Origin: Aplidium turbinatum | Taxonomy: Eukaryota > Chordata > Ascidiacea > Aplousobranchia > Polyclinidae | Assembly (NCBI GenBank): GCA_918807975.1 | Contig: OU964918.1 | Coordinates: 49,398,477-49,462,476, forward strand | Reading direction: 5' to 3' | DNA: 64,000 nucleotides | In this document: positions 10,885-21,317 of the stretch, one piece after another | How positions within the stretch are numbered: the first letter of the stretch is position 1 | Layout of the letters: each line of letters starts with the position of its first letter | The notes under the pieces: model-generated | Database searches by the model: none | What the model saw: the letters and a program-made list of their open reading frames with translations, nothing else | What the model was told of the DNA's origin: nothing | Position numbers and translations under genes: made by a program

Positions 10885-11663
10885 GGATGCAACCCAGTTT
10901 GTACCCTTAACAGTTCGTACCCTGAAAAGATCGAGAGAAAAAATTAAAAAAAGCGGAAGTCGCTGATCGCAGTTTCCGCAAACATTTTTCCGCAAACCCT
11001 AACCATAGACTAATCTATGCTCTAACCCTAACCTTCGCTGACCGCAGTTTCCGCAAACATTTTTCCGCAGTTTTCACTAAACTTTACCCTAACCCTAACT
11101 CTAACCATAGAGTAATCTATGCTCTAACCCTAACCCTCGCTGATCGCAGTTTCCGCAAACATTTTTCCGCAGTTTCCGCTAACCGCAGTTTTTGCTTTCC
11201 CTAACTCTAACCATAGAGTAATCTATGCTCTCTAACCTATGCTCTAACCCTAACCCTCGCTGATTGCAGTTTCCACAAACATTTTTCCGCAGTTTCCGCT
11301 AACCTTTACCTCCCCGCCTTTACCATAACCATAGAGTAATCTGTGCTCGCCTCTAACCCTAACCCTCGCTGATCGCAGTTTCCACAAACATTTTTCCGCA
11401 GTTTTGCAGTTTCCACTAAGCGCAGTTTCCGCTAACCTTTACCCTAACCATAGAGTAATCTATGCTCTAACCCTAACCCTCGCTGATCGCAGTTTCCGCT
11501 AACCCTAACCATGCCCTAACCCTCGAGTTTGTTTGCGGAAACTCCGATCAGTGACTTCGGCTTTGTGCTATTAAACTGCAATCAGCGGCTTTGGCTTTTT
11601 TTAATTTTTTCTCTCGATCTTTTCAGGGTACGAACTGTTCAGGGTACGAACTAGGTTGCACCC
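10885..11663. mobile_element. Mutator-like MITE 2 filled with telomere-like satellite
   Basis: It is 779 bp with a perfect 9-bp target duplication aaacttatc (10876-10884 and 11664-11672). Its ends GGATGCAACCCAGTTTGTAC and TACGAACTAGGTTGCACCC match MITE 1. The core is about six tandem units of roughly 90-120 bp. Each contains CTAACCCTAACCCTCGCTGA, tcgcagtttccgcaaacattt and ccatagagtaatctatgctc. It is inserted in the C-terminal coding part of a hAT transposase. Confidence 0.88.
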
Positions 11664-11672
11664 AAACTTATC

Positions 11673-11882
11673 TAACAATTTCAGAGATGGCTTAAAACTG
11701 TTGCAACAAATGCTGTGGCGGTCCATATATCCATGCACATGCATGAGGGATTCAAGCATGTCCTGATGCATTTTGTTTCTCTGCTTTGTCTTAATTATAT
11801 TCATTTCTGAGAAAGATCTTACAACAGAAGCATTACTGAAAGGTAAAGCCAGCACAGAAAGAGCAAAATTTCCTAGTTTAGA
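11673..11882 (-). pseudogene. hAT transposase C-terminal fragment, cut by MITE 2
   Basis: The minus-strand reading LALPFSNASVVRSFSEMNII, then KTKQRNKMHQDMLESLM, is the hAT dimerisation signature (SNAxVExxFS followed by KT.xRNxM). It runs into MITE 2 after KLLDKF. The upstream catalytic domain is not recognisable, so this is a dead copy. Confidence 0.75.
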
Positions 11883-12144
11883 AAAATCTTTTTCTGAAGA
11901 TTATTTTTTTGCTATCTTTTTCCCATTCTTTACAGTAACAGCTACCGTACTGTAACATTTGCCATATTTTGCCCACTTTTCCATGGTAAACAATGCCTTG
12001 CTATGAACACAACAGCGTTAAGTAAAGCTTTGTAGGCCTACTGAACTTTTATGTAAACTTTCTTAATGAAAATAAAAAAATAATCAACATTAATTTATGC
12101 ATCTCACAAACACAAAATAAACTTGCCTTCTTTATGAGACCAAT

Positions 12145-12564
12145 CAGGCTTGCCAGCTTGGCCCTTTTTAGAGGTAGTTGGCGCAAAAAAAATTGTTTGG
12201 CCCCTTGGCCCTTTGTTTTCAATATTTGGCTCTTTTTAGAAGCAGTTGGCTTATACTATCAAACTATATAGCTATTTAAATAAATGTCTTTCGGAAATTG
12301 AGACTGAAAAGTGTTACTACGATTTTTTAGACAATGTTTATGCCAATGCCAAAGATTCGAGTGGAAACACTGTAGAAGATGTAGATTTGGAATTGTTCTT
12401 GTAGAATGTAGAAGACTGTGTTGTTGTAATGTTGTAACGTTATTATGTAGGTATTATTAACAGCGTTATTAACGTTATTGAACAATTTGGCTGTTTTTTA
12501 TCCAGTTTGGCCCTTTTTTCGACATTGTTTGGCTCTTTTTTTCAAAAGCTGTCTGACAACCCTG
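12145..12564. mobile_element. Short hAT element
   Basis: Ends CAGGCTTGCCAG and CTGACAACCCTG are flanked by a perfect 8-bp duplication agaccaat (12137-12144 and 12565-12572). Subterminal repeats ttggcccttttt/ttggctctttt occur at both ends. It is non-coding and nested in the hAT at 10530-12831. Confidence 0.88.
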
Positions 12565-12831
12565 AGACCAATTTAATGGCTGACATGACAGCACTAGAGC
12601 AGCAATTTACAGCATTCTATACAACCTACCTCAAATTAACTACAGTACAGTACACTTGAATCTCGACTACATTCTCTCCTTTTAACAAGTTTTAGCAATC
12701 TCATGTTGTTTCGAGACACATTACTCAAACCAGGCCAAAAAACCGCAACCCGCAACCTTCAAAAAAATCCCACAACTCAGGACGAAAACCAGCCCAATTG
12801 GGCGTGAAAACCTCAAGGTTGGCAACCCTTG

Positions 12832-13015
12832 TTATAACACATTTTTAGATTCCCATGAATGCTTTCCCTTCACGCTTGGCTGGTTCTTTTTCTGAATCTT
12901 GGGATCTCTGAATTTCGATGTTGTCAATACTGTACAAAAGGACTTATCAAAGAGTTTTCTAATCGTATCAAAGAGAGGAAAGCAAGTAGCCCAATGTTCA
13001 TGCCTATCTCAAGGC
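12832..13015. other. Remnant host sequence between transposon stacks
   Basis: It matches 46905-46960 at its left end (catgaatgctttcccttcac), then has no partner. It ends with the 8-bp duplication ctcaaggc that borders hAT-Y1. Confidence 0.6.
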
Positions 13016-13952
13016 CAGAGATGTAGCCTACGTAAGGTATACGCCGCAAATTCTACGCCGTAGACTTGCGGCGTAGACTTTTTGTTTACGCTACCGTAAC
13101 GCTTACGGCCACATTTTTTTGGATAGTTGTCGCTTGAGGCTACGCCGTAAAGTTTTTGCGGTTTTTTAGCGTATAGCGTCAACGTAGTTACGTAGCCTAT
13201 ACTTTTTAATGTCTTTTTTTCGCTATAACACGCCAATACCTCCCAACCAAGGCCTATGAGAGGAGGTACGGAGGGTAGGCTACGGCGTACCCTTGAGAGC
13301 CCTGGCCTATGTTTGTTGGGGGGCCCGAAATTGTGACTTTATAGTTTACGCGCTTTAGTTAAAACCATTATAAACGACTAAATTCAAGCATAAAGTTGTT
13401 ACTCTTTAGTCCTGGGGGGCCCGTAGTGTAGCAAAAGGGCCCGGAAAGGTAATTGAGTAGCCTACATTGCGAGCAAATTAGAAACCCAAAGTGGTAATTT
13501 AATGCTTTACGTGCTGTTAAAAGCACCTGGGGGAGGGAGAGGGTATAGCCTACCCGGTATAGTGTAGCAAAAGCAATTTTGAGAAAAGCCTGGGTGTTTT
13601 GTGTTTTTTTAAAAAGTAGGCCTATCTGAAAAAGGTAGTTTCACGCTTATTTCACTTCAAATGAACTTCGGAGTTGAAGCAGGAGTTGATGTCAATACTT
13701 TCGGAGCAGAAGCGGAGCAGGAGTAAAAAAAACTGACTTCGTTCACTTCTGCTAGGCATGTCGTGAATGCAAAAGTTAATGAAGAAAGGTTAGGATTGGT
13801 CAGATGATTAATTTGATTATGTTTTAACAAGATGTTATGTTTGAGCCTTGGTAGAGAGCTTGACTTGTGCCAGATAGCCTACTTGTAACATTCAGTAACG
13901 TTAACGGATTTAACAATTTTTAACACACAAGTAAAACTACTAAATCCAACGT

Positions 13953-13980
13953 TTTCGACACCACATAGTGTCTTCATCAG
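13953..13980 (-). ncRNA. Hammerhead ribozyme core (in hAT-Z1)
   Basis: The minus strand reads CTGATGA, then a stem II hairpin with GACAC and GTGTC arms, then GAAA: the two conserved boxes of a hammerhead in correct spacing. Stems I and III and the cleavage site were not resolved. Downstream AACGTTGGATTTA is shared with Z2. Confidence 0.65.
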
Positions 13981-14112
13981 AAATAATGATAGGTTACATC
14001 TAAGAGAAATAAATAAATTTGAAAACTTTATATTAAAGCTGTACAAGCGACACCTCTCAACAAGCACCATCAACAACTGACACACGAGTTCAATGCAGGA
14101 TACACAAATTGG

Positions 14113-14629
14113 CAGTGATGTACGCGCATACAAAAATATTGACGCCGTCAGCGTAAACGCAAACGTTCGAAAAAACATACGCCGTATGCGTCAACGCAAC
14201 TTGTAAAAAAAGTTGGCGGCGTCAACGTCAGCGCATACACTAGCGTAAACTAATTTTGTTTACTAGGTGCCAAACATTCACACGGTATAAACCACTCGAA
14301 ACAAACAAGTTTTATTTTGAATTTCCACGAAGAAACACAAGCATCTGAAAATGTTCATCTGACATTGTGCTGTGTTTTGGTTCCAAGATGTCTTTGCCCA
14401 TTGAAAACATTCTTTCAACTGCAGCGTTGGAAGGTATTGGCGTGTTGTAGAGAAAAAAACACATTAAAAAGTATGCGTTGACGCTATGCGCTAAAAAACC
14501 GCGAAAACTTTACGGCGTAGCCTCAAGCGCAAACTATCCAAAAAAATGTGGCCGCAAGCGTTAGCGCAAACAAAAAGTCTACGCCGCAAGTATGCGGCGT
14601 AGAATTTGCGGCGTATACGTACATCTCTG
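14113..14629 (-). mobile_element. hAT-Y2, nested in hAT-Z1
   Basis: It is 517 bp, with ends CAGTGATGTACGCGCATAC and GTATACGTACATCTCTG and a perfect 8-bp duplication caaattgg (14105-14112 and 14630-14637). It is a compact copy of the Y family, nearly identical to Y3 at 43224-43743. It retains a minus-strand transposase C-terminal piece (AAVERMFSMGKDI). It sits inside Z1, which itself sits inside Y1. Confidence 0.92.
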
Positions 14630-15382
14630 CAAATTGGCGAGGGTCAGATCACATGATATGCACAACACAAAACAGTAAATAATAGTCTTTTAGCCACCTG
14701 ATAGGCCTACTATTATTGCGCACAGATATCCAATTCTACAATAAAATGCTGTATGGTGTGCAATACGCCTAAGCAAACATCACGCATTTTTCCCAAGACA
14801 AAGGGGGCCCGGAGTGAGAAGGGGGCCCGGAATGACTCTTCGTACCCCTAGTGAAAATTTCTCTCAGAGGCCCTGCTTCCAGCGCTGCAGTTAAAAAAAT
14901 GTTTTCAATGGGCAAAGACATATTGAAACCCAGTAGCGCACCCAGAAAAAAAATTAGGGGGTCTAATTTAGAAATGTTGGCCGATTAATTTGCGACAATA
15001 GTGACAGTAGGCCAATGCTCATCCCTTTGATTAATATTTAAAGGCACTCACGCCCACAACCCACCGGTTGCCGACAGGGCTTCTGAGAGAAATTTTAACT
15101 AGTGGTACGAAGAATCATTGCGGGCCCCCCTCTCACTCCGGCCCCCTTTTTTATGGGCAAAACGAGTGATGATTGCTTAGGCGTATTTCACACCATACAA
15201 CATTTTACTGCAGAATTGGACAATGGACATATGTGCGCTATACTAGTATCTGGCTGCAATATAACTTTTATTTAGTGTTTTGTGTTGTGCATATCATGTG
15301 ACCTGTCCCTCGCCAATTTGTGTATCCTACATTAAATTCGTGTGTCAGTTGTTGATGGTGCTGTTGAGAGGTTTTGCTTGTA

Positions 15383-16842
15383 GGGGAAGGTGGGGTTAGT
15401 TGAGTCAATGGGTTAGTTGAGTCACCATTGTTTTCTGACTAACCAAGCATGACTTCGTGAAGATTAATTGCTAGAAACAATAAGCATTAGCCTATGGGTA
15501 GGCCTAACTGCGTCCATCTTGCTTTAGCAGCCGTGCAAGATATACAGGTTATACACTCAGCAAAATGCCATTTTTTGGACTAACAAGTAAATATTTTCAG
15601 CTGAAAGTTGATTGGGATGCTGAAACTATGCTAGGCGTATGCGAACATAGCGTCAAAGTTTCATATAGTTTATAGCTATCTTAAGCACAGTAGGCTACAT
15701 TTGTGTAAGACCGATAAAGCTTTACGTATAGATAATATGTTCAATAATTGTCACGAGGAAGGATTGGGGTTGGTTGAGTCAATAGCTGCAGGGCTAGTTG
15801 AGGCAGTGACTCAATTAACCCTACCTCAAGTTGCAGGCTGCTGAAATCTTACTTCTGAATTTAAATTGCTAAACGCGCATTATTAAATCAGTTACTTGGA
15901 CAAAATGAGCTATTATTTGATTAAGATTATCCACTAGGCCTACTTTTCTGTTTAGTTTTACACCCTCACACATGTCATAAATTACAGCCTTTGGACAGGG
16001 CTGTGTATGGCCCGTTTAAGGCCTACTACAACAGAGCATCGAGTTCCTGGCAAATAAATAATCCTGGAAAGGTTTGTAGTATATATGATGTGGCTGGCAT
16101 TACAAACCAAGCCTATGAAAATGCTTTTTCCCACAAAAATATTGCTGCCGGTTTTGAGACAACAGGGATATATCCTGTGTACAGAGACATTTTCACTGAC
16201 ATAGATGTTGCTCCATCAGAAATGACCAACCGACCTTTAGAGTTACGTGTTGGGATTCAAGCTGAAGTAGGGCGAAATCGAAGGAAATTAGGGCCTGGTT
16301 GCGGTGAAAACCTATTTTTATTTTCTTAGAGAAACGACATAAAGTCGGGTAAAATAACCGAGGAAAATTTGGGTCTGGTTGCAGTGAAGACCCTTTTTTT
16401 TAGAGAAAGACTGTGGAAACGGGGAATTTGGGGTCATGTGGCCCGCCTGGTATTGTTAATAATTTTTGTGGCCCACAGTACAAAGTAGGTTATTTCCCAC
16501 TCCTGAATACAATAAACGTTCATTGATGGTATATATCAGAGGTGCCAGATGGGGGCGGTGCCCAATATAGACCCAAAAAGTTATGCATCTCATGAATGCC
16601 ATTGCGTCTCAACTAACCCCACCCACTGACTCAACTAACCCTGCCTACGGGGTTGGTTGAGTCAAACGGTGCTCTATATTTGAGGCAATAAAAATGGCAA
16701 TTAAACATGAGATAGCATTTTGATAAATAGGTAGTAGCAGGCATACTTCATTACTTTTGTTTCACTTAGAGTTTCATAGGTGTATCTACAATAGGTAAAA
16801 AAATATAAGGAAAAACATTACTCAACTAACCCCACCTTCCCC
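15383..16842 (+). mobile_element. pogo/Tigger-type element nested in hAT-Z2
   Basis: Ends GGGGAAGGTGGGGTTAGTTG and CAACTAACCCCACCTTCCCC; the left flank is TA, the right TG (a changed TA). Comparison with Z1 shows the uninterrupted site. The terminal word gttagttgagtca or its complement recurs inside at about 15410, 15770-15830 and 16605-16665. It encodes a transposase fragment. Confidence 0.85.
15961..16329 (+). pseudogene. pogo/Tigger (DDE_1) transposase C-terminal fragment
   Basis: The reading HPHTCHKLQPLDRAVYGPFK, YYNRASSSW and GFETTGIYP is the conserved C-terminal end of DDE_1 (CENP-B/Jerky-like) transposases. The DNA-binding domains and the first catalytic aspartates are missing. It starts without an initiation codon at an internal deletion border and ends at a stop, so it is not functional alone. 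Confidence 0.85.
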
Positions 16843-16909
16843 TGCAGCTTTAATGTAAAATTTTCAAAATCATTTATTTATTTCTCTTAGATGTAGCCTA
16901 TAATTATTC

Positions 16910-16939
16910 CTGGTGAAGATATTATGGGTGGTGTCGAAA
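16910..16939 (+). ncRNA. Decayed hammerhead core (in hAT-Z2)
   Basis: It reads CTGGTGA, a degraded stem II, GTGTC and GAAA followed by ACGTTGGATTTA. It is the orthologue of the Z1 core with box 1 changed from CTGATGA. Confidence 0.5.
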
Positions 16940-17929
16940 ACGTTGGATTTAATATTTTTTTCTTGTTTTTTGTGTGTTTAATAAAAAATGTTAAATCCGT
17001 TAACGTTCCTGAGTGTTATATGTATCTGGTACAATAAGTCAAGCTCTCTACCAAGGCTCAAACATAACATCTTGTAAAATATAATCAAATTAATCATCTG
17101 ACCAATAATCTTTCTTCATTAAGTTTTGCATTCACCACATGCCTAGCGGAGGTGAACAAAGTCACTTTTGTTTACTCCGGCTGCGCTCCTGCTCCAAAAG
17201 TAGCGTTCCTGCTCCGAAATTCATTTTGAAGTGAAATAAGCGTGAAACTATTTTCAAGTAGTTTTTAAAAAATGCAAAAGCCCAAAAATGCCCGTTTTTT
17301 TTTTAAAAACACGTAGCCTACCGGGTTGGGCCCGGGTTTTTCTCAACCCTGCTTTTGCTACACTATGCCCCCTCCCCCCCTCCCGGACAGGAGAATAACC
17401 AACTTTTATGATTTAGTTTAAGGTGTTTTTAACAAAAACATTTTGCACGTAAAGCATTAAATCACCACTTTGAGCCCCTGATTTGCGCGCAATGCATTCA
17501 ATTGCCTTTCCGGGCTCTTTTTCTACATTACGGGCCCCTGGGACTGAAGAATAACAACTTTTATGCTTTAATTTAGTAGTTTAGGATGATTTTAACCAAA
17601 CATTTTTGTGCGTAAACTATAAAATCATAATATCGGGCCCCCCAACAATCATAGTCCTGGGCCCTCAAGGGTACGCCGTACCCTCCGTAACCCCTCTCAT
17701 GGGCCTTGGTTGCCGATACATCAGGATTCGTTCTCTCAATCAGATTAGAAGTTGGCCTAGTGAACTCCATGCTATTAGAACCATCAGCACTCTCATCCCT
17801 ACGTCCACTCTCGCAATTTTCTATAGATCTCGACTTTTTCGTCTTGTAGGCTATGACAAAATAGAATTAGCTTTCCGTTTGCCAACACAAATAAGTGCCA
17901 TAACAACAACTAGCACGAAAACTGTCTGA

Positions 17930-18720
17930 AACAAAACACAAATTTTGTAAACAGTAAATTTGATGTGGACATTTTTCCCACTTACGAAACATTCAAAATT
18001 AGTTCGTATTTCCAATTAAAGTCCCAAACGCCTTCGTCATTCTGCTCAAATGTCGTATACAGTTTTACATGTCCGTGTGATTCGACATTGACGTACGGTA
18101 TATCGGTATGTCCACCCAGGGGCGCCGAAAGCGGGGGGCAGAGGGGGCAATGGTGCCCTTTTAAAGTCACGTAAGCTACTGCACATTTTGCAATATAACA
18201 ATTTCTGCTATTCGCTTTTAGCCTAATTGTAATCTTTCATTTTTGCCTCAAAATAATATTCACGGCACAAAATTCTGTAACACAGTAGGTTACATCAAAA
18301 TAACATAGCATGACGCCCTTCTTTGTAGGCTATACCGGACACTTAATTGTGGGCTATCATTACTCAATAGTGAGATGATAGATGAGCATTATCGCTATAT
18401 CTTATCTTAAAACTTAAAAGAAATTGGCCTTTCAGTAAAAAAAGTGTCCTTTTTTCATAATCCTGCCCCCCCCCCCAGTCAAAAATCGTTCCGGCGCCCC
18501 TGTGTCCACCAGACATTTGACCACGAGCGGACGGGAGCATCTGAATTTAGGGACGTAAAGTGCCACCAAAGACCATATCATTGAGTGTTCGTTTTGCACA
18601 GATCAAAAATTCTCTGCTGATTCATTTAAAATTTTACGCAAAGGCAAATCCCGATTTGACACCAAAATTCAGGAAGTAGGCTACTGTTAACGCTAGGCCT
18701 ACAACCCAAATTTAAACAAA
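17930..18720 (+). pseudogene. Penelope-like GIY-YIG endonuclease remnant
   Basis: Parts seen are a YETFKISSYFQLKS linker, then NVVYSFTCPCDSTLTYG, the GIY-YIG module start in Penelope proteins. W1 follows as an insertion, and then a histidine/EHLN-like segment and a C-rich FKILRKG tail. The order matches the fragment at 61222-61747. It is broken; the element family uses this domain for target cleavage during reverse transcription. Confidence 0.75.
18117..18502. mobile_element. hAT-W1 MITE
   Basis: It is 386 bp, with ends CAGGGGCGCCGAAAGCGGGG and TTCCGGCGCCCCTG and a perfect 8-bp duplication tgtccacc (18109-18116 and 18503-18510). It is non-coding and is the uninterrupted relative of W2 (22975-30451). 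Confidence 0.92.
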
Positions 18721-19271
18721 CAATTATTTGCTGGAGGCGTATCCATTCTCCTCAACACTTACTTGATGTATCACGTTCAGAGATGGAGGAACCATTTTAA
18801 AAGTAGGTGGGCCCAGAGGTGCAGCAGTCAAAGTCAATCCAACTTATGGGGGGCTTCGCCCCCCAGACTGCATTCCAAATACTTTATATCTTTTATACAC
18901 TGAGTTTTCATGATTGCCTTTCGTACCAACAAGCGAAAAGTTTCCATTTTTGGGCCCAATTTGGCCAAAACATTTACAAAATTGTTAAATTGCTTTATAG
19001 TGCTGTACAAAATATGGCGATGAACACACAAATAAAAAAGAAACAATACACACGCAGTTATAATACCACCTGGGATAAATAATCTGCCGCATCACACAGT
19101 GACAGCCGCAGCGCCAATATGCAAATATAATACGGTACTGGCATCAACAATGCACAGCTAATTACCACAAAGTTTCAATACCAGGAGTACCGGTACTGGT
19201 ACCGCATATAGGCTACACATATTTAACAGTTAGCAAAGTTATCCGGGAGTAACAGCCTGCAGTATTATGTG

Positions 19272-21317
19272 CAGTGGTGGGCGCGATAACTCATTTTTCA
19301 GTTAAGCGATAACGATAATCGATAAACGAAAAATGCCTAAAGCGATAACGATAAACGATAAATCAAAAAAAAGTTAAGCGATAACGATAAACGATAAATT
19401 ATCGCCGATAATGTCCGATAACGATAATTTTTTTTTTCTTGATTAGCGCTGCCCCATCCCATGCAGCACGAACTGTTTTCATCAACATGACGAAAAATCG
19501 AACATAATATACTGTAAAGGGACAAAACTTTTTGTAAGTTATGCATGAATAGAATCGCAACAGGGGCAGTAGGTATCGAATCTTCAACCTCTTGATCCAG
19601 CAGTGGCCGAGTGGTTAGCGCGTTGGGCACGCAGTCGAGAGCCTGCACGTTCGACTTTAGCCACTCGCACTTGCTGTTGTTTCTCTGGGCAAGAAACTTT
19701 ACGATAATTGCCTCTACCTAGTGATTGATTTCAAGTAATGGGTAGTACCAAATTTAAGTCATAAGCAGAGTAGACAACAGAAAACAGACATTGCAGTCGG
19801 CTGCAGCGTGGGTCAGGTGTAGGCTACGTCGGAAGGCGTACACCGATGCATAGCGCTCAAGTCCGCTTTCCCGCAATGCAGGATAAAGATAATAAAACAA
19901 AAACAAAACAAAAACAAACCACTGAGGTAACCGCTGTGCTTATAATTATACCTTCAGATACCAGTTGGATGCTTTTATCAATTGAGTTACACTGCCGCTT
20001 ACGTGCAGTAAGCAAAATAATTAAATCAAATGAAAATACCATAAAAAATTCCACACTTTGTATTTTGCTTTCTGCAGGGCTGTTTACAGCAAAGTCAGCA
20101 ATAATTGAAAAAATTCCAAAAAACGCCAAATGCTTGAAAATTTATCAGTAATCTTAAGCGTTATTGGTAGTAAAAATGTGCATACACTGTGAAATCCATC
20201 AAGCTTGTGAAATTTGATAACGGATTTGCCTAGCGTCTTATATATAGGACGGCTTTTTTCTCAAAAAGTACAAACACAATTAGGAAAAAAATAATTGTGA
20301 TATGTTTTTTAGGTCATAATTATGCAATATTTAAATTTTCCGAAATTTTTTTTAAGTAGCCTACTTTCACTTTCGGCACAAATGGGTTAACTTTTTAAGT
20401 TAAATGGTACTTACGCATTTGGTTATTGTTTTTGGATTAAAGTTATATCGCCAAGCTAGAAAAAAATCGATCTTACAGTCTATAACCGATCTTGTGTTGT
20501 TATTGTGTGTGAATTTTGTCTTTTAAACTGAGTTTGTGACGTAACCGCACGTCTCAAGGCAAGTTCTTGCAATTTTAGTAAATCTACTCATCTAAAGATT
20601 TAATGCACTTAAAACAGTAAGTTTCATGTTTTAACGAGAGAGATTTTATTTTTTTACGACAATTACTAAAAACTAACACTTCCAACGAAAAAAGAAAACA
20701 CAAGAATAAAATAGTTGATCGTGAGGTGGCGCGAAAGACCATGTTTCCGATGTAAAAGCGGGTAGGCACTTTAACATTACCCACTCGTCGAAAAGCGACC
20801 TCGTATTGCAACACTTTCACAAACCACTTGCCAATTTCTGTCGCTTCGCTTCAAAGGAATCTGTACCGCCTGTGCGCTTACATTTAATTGTAAAATTCAC
20901 TCGCGATTGCCGATTGCAGCAAAACAACAAGAGACTTGTTGCATGCATTTCATTGCATTGCAATTTGCAACTCTAAAAATTATTGTGTTGTCAGGGCCGT
21001 CGCTGCAGGGGGGGCGTACCTCCTCCCCTGACAACGACCTGTGCACACACACTTCAGGCACTGAAGAAGAACTGGTTTTAATTATAGTTTCATTAACTAG
21101 GTGGCTAGTAAAAATATTATTTTTCATGGTCTTTCCACTTGTGCGTTGATCCGAAATAAAATTTATCTGCGATTAATTATCGGCGATAATCAAATATTGC
21201 CTTTGGCGATAACGATAAACGATAACTGAAAAAATAATTGAGCGATAACGATAAGCGATAAAAATTTATCGCCGATAATTATCGCCGATAAATTATCGCC
21301 GATAATGCCCATCACTG
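19272..21317. mobile_element. hAT-U with GATAACGATAA subterminal repeats
   Basis: Ends CAGTGGTGGGCGCGATAAC and ATCGCCGATAATGCCCATCACTG-like, with a perfect 8-bp duplication attatgtg (19264-19271 and 21318-21325). Both ends carry multiple gcgataacgataa/ttatcgccgataa units in opposite orientation. The centre (about 19450-21130) includes a tRNA-derived SINE; otherwise I recognise no coding sequence there. Confidence 0.9.
19600..19770 (+). mobile_element. tRNA(Ser/Leu)-like SINE, innermost layer
   Basis: A box TGGCCGAGTGGTTAGCG and B box GTTCGACTTTAGC stand in tRNA spacing, followed by tgtttctctgggcaagaaac and ttgcctctacctagtgattg. This is a different family from the SINE with the cttgagcaacg body. 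The 3' limit is uncertain. A tRNA gene was rejected because the fold is incomplete. Confidence 0.65.

Larger units (their letters stand above)
10530..12831 (-). mobile_element. hAT element hosting two nested insertions
   Basis: Its ends CAGGGTTGCCAACCTT and AAGGTTGGCAACCCTTG enclose 2.3 kb. It holds the MITE at 10885-11663, a minus-strand transposase remnant and the hAT at 12145-12564. The right tip is slightly degraded and no clean target duplication is visible. The paired block in the right half (about 46886-46904) lacks the element. Confidence 0.78.
13248..14875. mobile_element. hAT-Z1, nested in hAT-Y1
   Basis: Ends CAAGGCCTATGAGAG and CTCTCAGAGGCCCTG; the flanks ctcccaac and cttccagc agree at 6 of 8 bases and match the Y sequence interrupted there. 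It is an inverted relative of Z2 (15075-17708). It carries a Penelope-type tail with a hammerhead core and is interrupted by hAT-Y2. No transposase was recognised. Confidence 0.85.
15075..17708. mobile_element. hAT-Z2, nested in hAT-X
   Basis: It starts CAGGGCTTCTGAGAG and ends CTCTCATGGGCCTTG, with a perfect 8-bp duplication gttgccga (15067-15074 and 17709-17716). Relative to Z1 it is inverted, so 13248-14875 and 15075-17708 form a long imperfect palindrome. It is interrupted by a pogo-type element (15383-16842) and carries a decayed hammerhead core. Confidence 0.92.

Noticed and set aside
10885-11663. Chromosome end or telomere patch
   Set aside because: The CCCTAA words are interrupted by another unit and enclosed in inverted ends with a 9-bp target duplication, so this is a transposon.
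19600-19672. Possible tRNA(Ser/Leu) gene
   Set aside because: A and B boxes are present but the acceptor stem and variable arm do not pair, and a SINE body follows.
20994-21045. CAGGGCCGTCGCTGCAGGGG as a further hAT end inside hAT-U
   Set aside because: It looks like a hAT tip, but no matching inverted end or 8-bp duplication was found.
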